Origin: Strongyloides papillosus
Lineage: Eukaryota; Nematoda; Chromadorea; Rhabditida; Strongyloididae
DNA: 64,000 bases
Direction: 5' to 3'
Assembly: GCA_005656395.1 (NCBI GenBank)
Contig: SRSI01000023.1
Span: 62,001 to 126,000, forward strand
The translations under genes and the position numbers were made by a program. Positions 47,064 through 59,932 of the stretch are shown here, piece after piece; position 1 is the stretch's first letter; every line of letters begins with the position of its first letter. The notes beneath the pieces are model-generated. The model saw nothing but the letters and a program-made list of their open reading frames with translations. It did not search any database and had not been told where the DNA came from.

Positions 47064-47766
47064 TCACCATCTATGTTTTCCATCCTTTTTAGATACTGAT
47101 CGTAATGGCTCTCCCTGAAGATAAGGATTTATTTTAGCATGTTTATTATGGTAAGACTCCTCGCTTAAGAACGTTCTCTTCTTTCTCATGAGTCCCTCAC
47201 TAATAAAAGGTGGTGGAGATTTCTTAGCAACAATCTTCTTATCCATTTCACCCATACTCATTTGAAGTTCATTCAAAACACTCTCTTCATCCACCTTGTC
47301 ATCACCACTACCTGGTACTGGACAATTAAACATATGCTCTTGATCACACAAACATTCCTGTTGAGCTTGATAGTTTCTTGAGGCTTCAGCAGAATTTTCA
47401 AAATTTTCAATACAACCTTGGTCCGATGTGTATCCTACTGGGCATGGATTTGGTGGTTCACAATATGCTGGAAGAACATTATCACTCTTTACTTGTTCTC
47501 TGTGTTTAAAAATATTTTTTTCACCTAAAAACTGATCACCCTCTCCAGCACCACCGGTAATGTGTTTATGTCCAAATATCTGTGGCTCCGTAAAATACTC
47601 AGAGTCACGTATACCAAGTCTTAAAGCATCCAAATCATCAATATACTAAAAAAATAATTAAAATTAAATTACTAAACAACAAACTTACATTTGTAGGGTA
47701 ATCTAGTGAACCACTTACTGTCAAAAAAAGAACAGTAAAAAGAATTAAAAAAATATTAATTTTCAT
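47064..47766 (-). CDS. sbt-1: Neuroendocrine protein 7B2 (PC2 chaperone), 2 exons
   Basis: Exons 47766-47689 and 47645-47064 (intron 43 bp) give 219 residues. Signal peptide, then the 7B2 core: LDALRLGIRDSEYF, the proline motif PPNPCPVGYTSDQGC, and two further Cys in CLCDQEHMFNC. A furin site MRKKR lies before the C-terminal peptide, which has INPYLQGEPLRSVSKK; the Lys pair corresponds to the PC2-inhibitory VxKK. 7B2 keeps proprotein convertase 2 inactive until it reaches secretory granules, so it is needed for neuropeptide processing. Unlike the human protein there is no acidic tail after the Lys pair (ends GKHRW). Confidence 0.92.
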
Positions 47767-50700
47767 AATCACCTTCAACTTGTGTTGTAGAAGATGAATT
47801 TTTAATTTTTTCTGTGAAACAGCGTACTAAAACACCGTTAACCCAGAAAAGATTTTATTAATAGTTGCCTTCCCTTTAACAAATGGCAAAGAGATAGATA
47901 GTAAATATGGATATATATGTATAAATTTATATAGGAGAGTTGAAGCATAAAAATCACATGCTTGTTAGAGTCTATGTGTTTTCTCTGTTTCTCATTGAAT
48001 CAATATAATATTTTATGGCATATAGTAATGAAATTATTTCTATGGCATGTGTTGAGAATGTTGAGAATGACATGTATGGTGGTTGAGGATGATAAAGAAA
48101 AAAACATCCATATTTATGTAAAAAGGAGGCTACGTAAATTCTTTTAAGCTTAGCTTGTCGGTTTATCATCATCTTCTTTTTTTAAATACTTATTTATGAA
48201 TGGTTAGCAATTACAAATTGTAGAGGATGTTTGTCATTTCAAATTATAAAAGAAATAGGAGAAAGATTGTGATATCATTTCATGTTCTGTAATGATTTTA
48301 TAATTAAAAAATTCATTTCATCAATTCAATAAAGAGATATTATTAAAAAATATAATCTTTTAAACATCTTTCGGCAATGCCATAGTAATCAACAACTGTA
48401 AAATTAAAAAGAAGATATATTCTTATCCAATAATTCTAAACAATTTAAGTAGAGAAAACATATTCTTACATCATTTAAAATTCTTTAAAAAATAACTTTG
48501 TTTTGTAGAAATAAATATATTTTAAAATTTAGACCAGGAAATCATTTTGTTTATAATAATCTAAAATTTATTTCTAGTAAAAAAAATTGTTACAGAAATT
48601 TGTATATGTATCAATAATATTTGATATATTAACATAATCAAAAAAAAACAACCAACATATTATGTTCATGATAATGTAACATATAAAAATAACTTTTTAC
48701 GTTTTGTTAGATGATTTATTATCAATGATTTCTAATGTACTCGTGTACCTTTTTTTTAAAAATTAAACATTGGTATTAAATGTATTATTTTTACAATCTC
48801 TCGAAATTAATTTCTTAAGTAATTACAACGCAAATTTGTAAATTTTTCACATTATTAAAACTATTTAACCTTATCAGTATTGACTATCATCATCTTTCTT
48901 TAGTTTGTTTATTGTTAGAATTGTAATTGTAATGTAGCTTTATAATCATATGTCTTTTCTTTGAATTATTTTAAAATAATATTCATTTTCTCTTATATAA
49001 ATATAATGTATATCTAAAAAAAATCATAAGTCTGCATCTTCTACCTGTGAATAATAATTTTTAATACCATCAAAAATGTAATCAATTCTATGACACTCTA
49101 AACTTATAAATCTAAATTTTCTTAGATAATTATATTTGTTTTCCCGTATTATGTGACAGTTTAAATCACCCATTGACATGGAATTGTCTATCACTATAGT
49201 TAAATATGTATCATGCATTGCATAAAGTGATTTTTAATTCATGATAAGTAAAGATGTAACTTTTGCAGGTATCAGATTATATGTAATACTAATGATACGA
49301 TGATTTATTTACTCCTTATTAAGAAAGCACCATTTTATTATATTAAAATTTCTTTTATGTGATTTTATTATATAAACAGTCATTGATTGCACTAAATTAT
49401 CACAAGCTTTTAGATAATTTAAAACAGGAATTTTAATTTATATACAAAATTAAACTTCTTATTCTACTTTGTATGCTATTTTTAGACATCTTAAGTATTA
49501 CAGTCTCAAAAATTAAATTCTTTTTTTTTCCGATTTTTCACATATACATTTCATTAGTTGGTACGGGAGATGAATAATATTTTTAAAAAATTACATCTTA
49601 CATTTAAGAACATTATTTTTTATATAATTGTACATCCAAATTATTTCTTTCTAGTACTTAATTTGATAAACTGAACAAATATCAAAAAAATCAACATTAT
49701 TATAATGTAAAATAACTTTAATGTTTTCAATTAACTTTTTATTTGTACATCTATTTAGAAGTTTAAGCATTATATTTATGGTACTTTTCTGAATTCAACA
49801 ATTATGTAGTATAAATTATATATTTTGTTAAGTTTTGTACCATTATCGTAAAATATATTATTAAAATATTTTAAAGACTTTAAAAAGCATTAAGAAAATG
49901 TATTGTTACTAATTCTGTTAATATCAATTGTGGAGATGTAATTTTTTGACTTTGACAAATTTTATAAGCATTTCTTAGTTTTATATAACATTTTATTGAT
50001 AAATATTTTAAACAATTTTAGAAATTTTGAAAGCTTTTTTATTATATTTTAGTTTCATATTTTAAAATATGTGTACATATGAAAAAAAAGAATTTTTAAA
50101 TTATATATCATATTTAGCATTACGTAATAAGCTTTAAAATAAAATTCATTCTATACACTTGACTATAAGTTCGATAACCTTTAAAAAAAGGAAATAAATA
50201 TGCATTAATGTGGGAGATAACAATAGAAAAATCTATAAAATATACAAGTAAACTTTATAGAAATTTTCACTAACATTAACTTCCTAGATATAAGTGTACT
50301 TTTTTATTGTAATCTTTATTTAACCATAACTAACAAAACTTTGAATGCATAATTATCAATGTATATTTTTGCTCTCACCCACCAGTTCATAATAATAATT
50401 AAATGCAATAATGTTTCATTGAGTGAATTTTTTATTTACCAAATTTTAATTTTGTATATCTTGAGGAAATAGACGATAAACTACACGTGTATTTTTAAGA
50501 AAGTTTAACTTTTCTGAGTAAATATACGTTTATAAAAAAATATAACATCATTTGCGTTTGTAATAAATTGAATGTAATTAATTAGTGCGAACTTTTTTTA
50601 ATAGTAACTAAGTGCAGAAGAAAAAATTATATTTGCATTAGTTATTAATATTCTACTAAGCATCATTAACATTTGTAGTTCATTAATTAAAAAATCATTG

Positions 50701-51195
50701 TAATTTTAACGTCACTCCACTGGGAAGGTGTCAAAATATTTTTACATTTTTACATCATATTATGATATCAGAATACTTTAGTGCTATCATATTATTGACC
50801 AAAATGTTTGACATTAATCAAAATAAATACGTAATAAGCTTTTCAAAAAAATGAATAATTCTCGATATGAACAAATATATTAATCATCTAATTTTTTGTC
50901 CTATCTATTACCAATGTTAAAAACCCCTCCACCACATTTATTTATCCATATTCTACAAATTATCCAATAATTTCTAATAAAATATAATATTTTCTCAGGC
51001 TTTCTCTTTTCAATTAGTAGTATTAACTTTATCATTAGCTTATACCAACTACTAGTGGTATTTCACTTACAATGTTCAATATTTAATCAAATATGATGAC
51101 TCAACTGTTTTTTAGAACGACTATCGGGTACTAATCTATTGAATTTTATTAAACATTTATCTTTACTACTATTTTTATTAATAAAAGAATTCAGA
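47767..51195. other. Long intergenic region upstream of sbt-1 and num-1
   Basis: 3.4 kb, AT-rich. A 64-codon frame at 49024-49218 (minus) looks slightly protein-like; otherwise nothing is recognised. It probably carries the promoters of two divergent neuronal genes. Confidence 0.4.
49024..49218 (-). CDS. Small open frame, 64 codons, doubtful
   Basis: ATG to TGA, encoding MHDTYLTIVIDNSMSMGDLN and ending VEDADL. Amino-acid composition is balanced for such AT-rich DNA and includes Cys, His and Asp, but there are no neighbouring exons, signal peptide or known motif. It could be a relic exon or chance. Confidence 0.15.
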   Translation of the reverse strand: MHDTYLTIVIDNSMSMGDLNCHIIRENKYNYLRKFRFISLECHRIDYIFDGIKNYYSQVEDADL

Positions 51196-54100
51196 ATGAA
51201 GGATTCAGCGGAGAGTAAGTCTACTAATATTTTTACACGTTCCTGGAAGAGGTTAACAAAAAGAAAGGGTAAGAAAAAAGGTTTACAGTTGGCGGAGGAG
51301 GCTGTAGATGTATCTGATGACCATTTGGTGGAGACGAATGATCGTGAAAATGCTATACCCAAGAATTCCAGTGAAAGTTCCCCTCAAAACGAGACGAAAG
51401 TTGGTACAAATATCTGGGAACAACAATGCTTAGATGCAAGGTAAGTTTCAAAAATTATTAAGCAAAAAAATTTCCTTTTCCATTTTCTATCTGAAATTAG
51501 AAAAAACACATTATATTTGTATATACTTTCAAAAATACACATATATACGATAGATAATGTATAACAAATTTAATAAAACATTTTTGATTAAAAAAATTGC
51601 AAACATATGGGTGTAAATTCCTACAAAAAGAGATAATAATTTAGTATAATTAAAACAATATTTTTTAATAAAAATTAATTTACCAAAATAATATCTGTAA
51701 AAAAATTTTTATTAAATTAATGAGAGTTAGAATTTAGTGTAAATGCGATCTTTAATCTAAAAATTACTGTTTGTTAAAATGAATAAAAATTGTTATATAT
51801 TTACTTGTAATTTTTGATTCATATATAAGTGTTAACACACACATTCAAGGTTTACTTATTTTCTCCTCTATATAAATAATGAAAGTAATTGTGTTTTATT
51901 TTTAAAGAAAGTTAAATAGAAATATTTTGATAGAATAATAGAAATGATCATTCATGAATAATATGATAACTTATTTCAAAATGGATTATTTTAATGTGTA
52001 TGCATTAAATTTATGATGTTGTGGTGATTCTTTTTATTTTAAAAGTAAACTTGTATTTGTTAGAGTGTATTAGCACAATTAAAATCTTAATATATACTCT
52101 ACCTGTGATATTCATTATTACATCTTCCTCAAACTTCTTTTAGCAAATGTTATTATTAATTATTCTAAGAAGTTGTTAGTTAGATGGATATAGTCTACCA
52201 TTTCCTATGTATTTTATAATTATTTATTCCATAATTTTGATTTTATCTTATCTTAGAGTAACAACACGCTAAAACATGAGACTCATTAAGATGTAAGGAG
52301 CATTATAAAAATAAAATTTCTTAGAAAGTAACAAAAAGAATTAAATAATGCTTGAAGGATTGTCTTTTGTTGTTTGTATTTACAATCCATGCTTAAGGAT
52401 AGATTGTGTGTTCATCACACAATTAGATTGTGGAACAAAAAAAGTTATATAAATTTAGCTTTAAACTTTAACAATTTAGAGTTTATGTTTTGTTTGTTTT
52501 GTGATATTACCAGTTAGGTCATATATACTACATATTTAGTTTATATATTTAATCCATCCATCAAATGTTGAGATGGCACATATGTAGTCCAGGTATTTTA
52601 TATGGCACCCCTCGACACAGCAACATTTAACAAATTATTAAATGAATATATTAATAGTAACATTCTTCCAATATAATTATCCATTATTTTTAACTGTTGT
52701 ATAATCACCCACTTGTTTCATAACGTTATTATCTCTCAACTTAAATAATTAAAATATTTTACTATATTTCCTCTTCACAGGCCCTCATTGCGCATGGGTG
52801 TTTTATCTCAAAATTAGCCCACTTACCCATACTATTTATATTTAGATATTATTATTTATATTTACAAAATATAAAATTATGTAACTTTATACACATTTTC
52901 TACCCCAATTAAAATACACTTTCTTTTTTTTCCTCATAAAACATTTTTTGAGTGATTTAAACAGCTATTACAAATTTTGAATAAGTGAATCGATTTGTTC
53001 ATTGGAATACATTGAATATAAATTATAAAAATACATCTATTTACATTACATATATATTTAAAAGTTTGTAAACATATATTATTGTGTAGTTGTTTTGAAA
53101 TTTTTTTTAAAATAATTTTCATAAACTCAAATTATACACATCAATAGTTTTGAGTTTAATGTTTATCAAAAATAATAATAATAACTTCTAAAACATCAAT
53201 ATATTTTAGATACTATATATTTATTTGTTGACAAATATAGGGTAAATTATTTTGTTTGCATAATATTTTTTAAAGTAACCTACTTTTTTTGTTAAATTTT
53301 TGAAAATGCTATAATTTATTTGAAAAACACTATTTCTGGGGTGTTAAAAATCAAAAAATAATTTTGAAAAATGATATATGTGTGTATTTTTCTATTATTT
53401 ATTAATTGTTTAAAATGAATAATGGTAGTTTTTTCATTTTTCTATTTACTTTTAGCATTTGTTAAAAATTTTAAGTAAAAAGGAGAAAGATCAATTAGAC
53501 TAAAACGTTAATTTTTAAAATATTTTTTACTATATTTCTATTATTCTAATATATTTTTATTGCAGTAACAACTCACAACCATTTTCTTCAAAAAAAATGG
53601 ACAAATTTGATAAATTTAGACAATCTATAAGAAAGAGTTTTAGGCTAAAACCTAAAGATAATAGGAAAAGTAATGGTTCATTGCAGAATGATGGGAAGCT
53701 TGCATCATTATCTAAATCTACTAACACTCAAACAATTACTTCCGGTAATCAAGATAAGGCATCTGCATGGCAACCGGATGAAATAGCAGTCCGAAATGGA
53801 GTATGTAGTTTTCCTGTTAAAGTAAGTATTTTCATATTAAACAATAAAAATAAATAAAATTAAATTATTTAGTATCTTGGTTGTACGGAAGTATTTGAAG
53901 GGAGAGGAATGAATGTTTGTGAATCAGCTTTAGCAACTTTACGAAGTAAGAAGAAAAAACCAACAAAAGCTATACTATATGTGACTGGTGATGGATTAAG
54001 AGTTGTTGCAAGAGAGACGGGTCTAAATCTTCTTGTTGACCAAACAATTGAAAAAGTATCATTCTGCGCACCTGATAGAGATAATGATAAAGGTTTTGCT

Positions 54101-55720
54101 TACATTTGTAGAGATGGTACCACACGACGATGGATGTGTCATGGTTTCCATGCTACAAACGACTCTGGAGATCGCCTCTCCCACGCCGTAGGATGTGCAT
54201 TTTCTATTTGTTTGGAGAAAAAGAAAAAAAGAGAACAGGATGCAGCTAATGCAGCATTATCACCAAGTGTATTTGATTCCCCTCCATCATCAATAAAAGG
54301 TAATACCAGTGATTCGTGTTCAGTAAAAGAAATTGATACTAATTTCGGTCATGGCAATAAAGCATATCAATCATTTAGAAGGCAACTTTCAATTAATGAA
54401 AGAATTATTGATCCCCAATCAGCCATTGTCTTAGAACCTACACCACTAAAAACACCATCATTACCACAAAATATCATTAAACCACGACCAATTGGTAATC
54501 CAGCGCTCTTTGAAAGGCAATCATCTTTACGTGCCCCGGAGAATAATTTAAATCACCCCTTCAAAAGGCTACACTCCCTACGTAATGAAATGATGACATC
54601 AAAATCTCGCAATTCAGATTATTCAATTAAAAATCCTGAACCAATATGGGAGGGAGATGAATTTACATCACTTAATGAATCATCTCAAAATAGCACACCA
54701 CAAATACTTCCTAATTTCAATTCTGTTGATTTGATATTACTTGATTCCAGTCCTATGACCCCATCGACCTCTAATTATAATTTGTATCCATCAGCATCGA
54801 TATCAAATTTGCCACAACCCAAGACATCAACTTACCAGGAAACGCCTCCAGAATTACCACCGAGACCTACATCCGCTAATATTTCTTCAATCAGGAAACC
54901 AGCTGTATCAGTAACTGAGGTTGCTGACTCCTGGCTCCAGGACACGTTCCGTTCATCACTAAACCAAAATTCTCACAATGAGGCGCAACTAACAAATTCT
55001 GTTTCATTAACAAACTTTAAGAACTCACCTTCAACACAATTACAGTCAAAAGTTTTGCCTAGTTTGAATTCTAGCAATCTATTGCTAGATACAAATAGTT
55101 TACTTGAAGAAATAACAAAAACTCACATATTTGACTCACCAATAAATGGATCGCCGATGTCCTCAACAACCAACATCGATGACCCCTCCTTGTTAGGATA
55201 TAGGCAATTCAGGAACTCGATGGAATATAATCAGTTAGTGGAGGAGAAAGGTTCAAATAATACTTTAAACAATAGTGTCATATCACCAGTAACCACAAAG
55301 CACTTTGTCAGAACTAATAATTCAATAAAATATAAACCATTATGCGAATCATCCTCGTCATTTATAGAACAACCATCGATACCTGATAATAATTGTAAAA
55401 ATTTAGATGTATTTGGTCAACCAGTATTTAATCCTCTATCATCATCATCAATATCATCACCTCGTGAGGAGTCAATTAACAGTCAACATAACACAAAAGC
55501 ATCCTCCTCAACCAAGTTATCAAATAACGAGAGTAACACAAGTAACGATGAGAATACCATAAAAACAGATTCACCAGTCTCCCTGACATCCTCCACCCTC
55601 CAGAATGAGGATCCCTTTGACATCCAATGGACCGAGCTAACAATAAAAAATCTAGAAAACTTCAGAAACTCCAATCCATTTCAGACTTCCTCAAAATCCA
55701 ACTCAACTGTAAAAATTTAA
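51196..55720 (+). CDS. num-1: Numb PTB-domain adaptor, 3 exons
   Basis: Exons 51196-51440, 53566-53821 and 53873-55720 give 782 residues. The PTB domain starts in exon 2 (NGVCSFPVK) and continues across the junction (YLGCTEVFEGRGMNVCE) to about residue 290 (RLSHAVGCAFSICLEKKKKR). The remaining ~490 residues are disordered and Ser/Pro/Asn-rich, with DPFD near 55615 and NPF near 55675 as AP-2 and EH-domain ligands. Numb is a membrane-associated endocytic adaptor in polarity and Notch signalling. A second start at 53597 gives a shorter form whose MDKFDKFRQSIRKSFR matches the usual Numb N-terminus; exon 1 adds a different basic leader. The first intron is 2.1 kb, long for this window. Confidence 0.9.
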
Positions 55721-56094
55721 TAATTAATTTACTACTAAAATAAAATATCTCTAGGTGAAAATGTACAATATTTCTTTAAATAATTCATTTTAAATACAGT
55801 TATTTTTTAATTATTTTTATTATACTTTTGGGTTTATTTAATTTATATGTTTATCCCGTTTCAAAGGGTGCATTTTTAATAAATGAGTTATCAAATTTCG
55901 GTAGTGTTTATTTAAATTTTGATTGATTATTTACACCGTCATGTATCAATGGTATTGGCATTTGTTTATTAGTATTCTATTTCAATATCGAGTTTGGAGG
56001 AGTAAAAAATGTCAATTAAGTAATTTAATAGATGAAATTATTCATTTGTTATAGTTTCCTTTTCAAAGTTTTGGAAAGTGAATAGTTGATTGAT
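55721..56094. promoter_or_regulatory. Upstream region of the Cys-loop receptor
   Basis: 374 bp between same-strand genes; num-1 3' end plus probable promoter. No motif recognised. Confidence 0.35.
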
Positions 56095-58868
56095 ATGAGG
56101 ATGAAAAAATTAATTTTATGTAAGTTTTGGTTGTTGAAATTTGTTTTATTTAGAGTTTTTTAGGGTATTTTGTTGGATTTTTGTTGTTAGCATTAATGTT
56201 AATTACTACTAGGGGATCACCTCAGCATAATAAGATAATAGCGAAGAAACTTTTAAAAAATTACAATAAAAAACACCGTCCCGTAAAATCGGAGTCTAGT
56301 CCAGTTAATATTTATGTTCAACTCCGAATTACTCATGTTGAGTCAATTAATCAAAAGGAACAAGCAATGTACCTTCATGGGCAATTGTTTACATCATGGA
56401 AGGATGAGTATTTACAATGGAGCCCGGAGGATTATAATCAAACATCAGCCATCTATCTCGATGCTTTCCAAATATGGCAACCAGCACTAACATTAATCAA
56501 CAACGCTGATGCCAAAGGATGGAACATCCATCTAGGATCAACACCAGCCCTAGTCTCATCCACCGGATACGTCATACTCTCAGGAATCTTTAGTTTTTAC
56601 GTAACCTGCAAATTCGATTTCAGTTACTACCCCTACGATACACAGGTAAGATAAAAAAACATCCCAACATTTATTAAACTTATAAAAATGTCAAACAAAT
56701 ATTTTTTAGGAATGTCCGATAGCATTGACGGAGTGGATTTATGATGTATCGAAAGTTAATTTGTCAGAATTCACAAGTGAACAAGCCAAACCAATCTTGA
56801 AGTTAAGTTGGGATCCAATAAGAAATAAGAGTCGGGAACATGCTGGTGGTAGGTATTCAAAAAAATTTCTCTTTTCATAACATTTTTGTAAATTAACGGA
56901 GTCTGTTGAAATTCCAGTCTAGGTTTGTTGTGTAGAGTGTTTCTAGTTGGGGTAAGCCACCGTCTCTTTTTTCGTAGGTGTATCTGTCATTGTCCCTGAA
57001 ATGAAGGAAAGTTTAGGTAGAGAGAATGTGCTTTCTTACTTGTCTTCGTAGTCAGATTTTTTATAATAGTAAGGTTCCTCACCCTCAGGTTCGGTGTTAG
57101 TAGAATCTTTTTTAAATCTATAGTTTCTGCTAGAAGTTAGATAAGTAATTTTAAGATAAACCTACAATTCAGAAGTATCAATAAAGAATGCAAGAGTACC
57201 GTTATTGATAAGCATTGAAAATGCCAAAATAAAAAATAATTTAGCATACATTACTAAAAATCTAGAAATAAAGTATTTTTTAGTCTAAAAAGTAGAGGAC
57301 AAAATCCAATAAATCCACATTTTCACACCAGACAATAATTAATAGTAGTGTAAATAATCATGTATGAGTATTTTCTCAGGTTTCAAATTAAAATTCTATA
57401 TTTAAGATATGAAAATTAATATATAACGATATTAGGAGAAGGAAATCTTTTTTGGTGTTGAATTTCTAATAAACAAGCCCACTATAAAATAAAAAAGATA
57501 AATTAATATGTAGATGTAAATATTTGTTGTGGATTTTTTTAAATAAAATGCCTAAAATTTTTAATCAAAAAGAGACGGTATTATTTTGGATATTTTTTTT
57601 ATTTCATTCCATATTAATGAGTAAACCAATAGCATTTAACATATCATAAATATTCATATTCTTTATTTGCTTAAATTAACTTTTTTCTAATTTTTTTATC
57701 AAAAGCGATATTAGTATCTTTAAAAGTTTCTTCTCCCCTAAAAAAAGCAATTTAATGTGTTTTTAAAACTTTTTTATAGAATGGAGAATTGAGGACACAT
57801 GGAAAAGGCATTGTTATTGGGGCCCGGAAGGATGTGTAGATACAATAACCAATTTACAGGTATAATTAAAAATAATTGTATCATATTTTCATAATTATTT
57901 TTAAGCTCGAATGGTACTGGAGTGTTGTTGAATTTGGGATAAAAATAACTAGAGAAGCTTCGTATTTCACTATGACGATAACAATTCCTACTGTAAGTTT
58001 TTTATATGCCATCATTTATATTTAGAAAGAGGAAGATTATCATAAGCTTTATCATAATGGTTTTAGAAACAAAAAAAAATGATGTTTTTCATTAATGTGT
58101 ATCCGTTTTTAGATAACTGCCGTTTTAATAACACTTACATCATTCTGGATAGCTAGCAACAAGGTTGCCCTGGTTCTTGATATATTTTCGATAATTATAC
58201 AAGGACTTTTTGGATGGAATCTAATGCATAGCTTACCTCCAGGAAATGGTAGTGTTCCTAGGATTGTTTATTTATATGGAGCAAATCTGATGTTAACATT
58301 AGTTGCTTACATCATTCACGTGTTTATTGAGCATATCCAACACCTTAATCTTGATGGTTTTCGTCTCCCATCCCACATAGTGAAAATAACAAAAGTTTTA
58401 AGAAAGAGAAAGTTATTCCAAGTTGAGGGGATAACATTTGATCCATCCACGTAAGTATATTAAAATATTAAAAATAACAAAAATAAAAAAAAACATTTTA
58501 GGATAATTAACGAAAAAATAGAGGAAAACGACAATTTAGTAAATTTAGAAGATCCGATGACAGTAGAAAACCCAACAATTACAACTGAACTAGATGAAGT
58601 CGATAGCCACGGAATAATATGTTTAGAAAATCTATCATCAGAATCTGTCAATCACCCACAAGATACTCCCAAATCCAATGATTTATATGACAAAGATCCA
58701 TCATCAGGCAGTACAAAAAATGAAGAGGAGGGTGAAGAAAAAGAAAAATTAAAAAAAGAAAAATCTAAAAAATCCCATCTAAATGACCAACTCTTTTTGA
58801 TTCGCCGATTAATGTTTTTCATCTTCCTAGTAATTTATATTATAATCATTTTTATTTGCTGTCAATGA
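56095..58868 (+). CDS. Cys-loop ligand-gated ion channel subunit (nicotinic-like), 7 exons
   Basis: Exons 56095-56119, 56164-56645, 56710-56848, 57780-57859, 57906-57992, 58113-58450 and 58502-58868 give 505 residues in phase. The signal segment crosses the first junction ([19 protein letters not shown]). The ligand-binding domain has the Cys loop [15 protein letters not shown] (157-171, 13 residues between the cysteines). M1 runs through [20 protein letters not shown]2 and M3 follow around [18 protein letters not shown] and [16 protein letters not shown] long acidic cytoplasmic loop precedes M4 ([18 protein letters not shown]). No vicinal Cys pair is seen in loop C, so it is a non-alpha or orphan (lgc-type) subunit. 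Intron 3 (931 bp) holds an antisense gene. Confidence 0.88.
56893..57251 (-). CDS. Nested antisense secreted peptide precursor, 3 exons
   Basis: Exons 57251-57166, 57129-57040 and 56995-56893, with 36- and 44-bp introns bounded by GTAGGT..TTCTAG and GTAAGA..TTTCAG, give 92 residues in phase. A TTTTTAG acceptor lies 2 bp before the ATG. Residues 1-21 form a signal peptide ([21 protein letters not shown]). Dibasic sites lie at K35-K36, K52-K53 and K68-R69. They would release an acidic Tyr/Glu-rich spacer and a 23-residue C-terminal peptide starting [14 protein letters not shown] and ending DWNFNRLR, without an amidation Gly. It has no cysteine. The layout is that of a neuropeptide-like precursor; I do not recognise the peptide. 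The gene lies wholly inside an intron of the receptor on the opposite strand. Confidence 0.78.
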
Positions 58869-59045
58869 ATTAAATTAAAGTGTCTTCTCTAAAATATTAT
58901 ATGATATTCAATTAAATAAATGAAATAAAATATGGGATTTTTTAATAACAATTGTGTTTTAATAAAAAATGATATTTGAAAAAATATTCATTTATTCCGA
59001 TTAAAAATACATTTAAGTATAGATAAAAATTATATTATTAAAGAA

Positions 59046-59932
59046 TCAATGTTTTTTCGTTTTATTATGATATGTTTTAGATAACCAAAAAGAAATTTGA
59101 TATAATATTGCTAAACCAGTCCACGTCGAGAATAGGGAGATTCCTATCCAATGATTATCATTCCAATCATCGTGATAAGCATACTGAGACCATACTTGAG
59201 CAGATAATATTCCTAAGCAGCACTAAAAATATATTTTTTATTTTATGTAGGTGGAGATAGTAAAAAACATACGATTGTTCTACATGAAATGGCAGCAGAT
59301 CTATCTGAAATCTCTTTCCAATGGAGAGCTCTTGTGCTTACAATGTAAGAAGATATAAAGCAGACACCCATCATTCTTCCAACAAAATCATGTGATTCAT
59401 CAAGTTGAATTCTAACTTGTCTATGAAGAAGCCATCTTGGGAAGGTAATCCAAGCAGCCCCTATACAGATAGCTGCAACAGCATCAAGTTGATAAAGAAT
59501 ATTTCCAATAACACTTTTCCTATGTGATGTTTCACCAAAGTTCCATTTATCCTTAGTTAACATTAACATATAAAAGATGGCTATTGCGAGGAGACTTTTA
59601 ATGAGTATATTCAGTAAGTTACTATCTAATAAATTTGGTGTAACAGCCCTTGCATTAAAGAGTAATAATAAAGTTAATATACAAATCATTAGTCTCATAT
59701 GAAAACATGTATTTTGTGTTTCTGTTCCACTGCTTCTAAATTTATAACTAAAAAAGGCACTTGATAACATTTGTCCACCTATACATCTTATGAGATGCCA
59801 ATGGACTCCATCTGTTGTTTTTTGAAAAAAGAAATCTCCTACAATATGAGGAGCAAAAAAAAGTGATGTTCCAATGAGTAGTGATGACAATGTTTCACAA
59901 ATTAATGTTAATTTGTTGACAGTTGAAGTCAT
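59046..59932 (-). CDS. Eight-TM protein with internal duplication, unknown family, 2 exons
   Basis: Exons 59932-59273 and 59222-59046 (intron 50 bp) give 278 residues. Eight hydrophobic segments can be counted. The two halves look alike: GTSLFFAPHIVGDFFF, then WHLIRCIGGQMLSSAFFSYK, matches GAAWITFPRWLLHRQ, then FVGRMMGVCFISSYIVSTRA. So the protein is probably two four-helix repeats. No signal peptide, catalytic motif or known family is recognised. It is convergent with the receptor gene, 177 bp away. The last exon is needed to complete helices 7 and 8 (CLGILSAQVWSQYAY and FSTWTGLAILYQISFWL). Confidence 0.75.

Noticed and set aside
47962..48147. 61-codon frame upstream of sbt-1
   Set aside because: Met/Arg-rich translation of promoter-like sequence with no splice or motif support.
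52403..52423. 8-bp hairpin ATTGTGTG / CACACAAT in the Numb intron
   Set aside because: Too short for a microRNA precursor and no extended pairing on either side.
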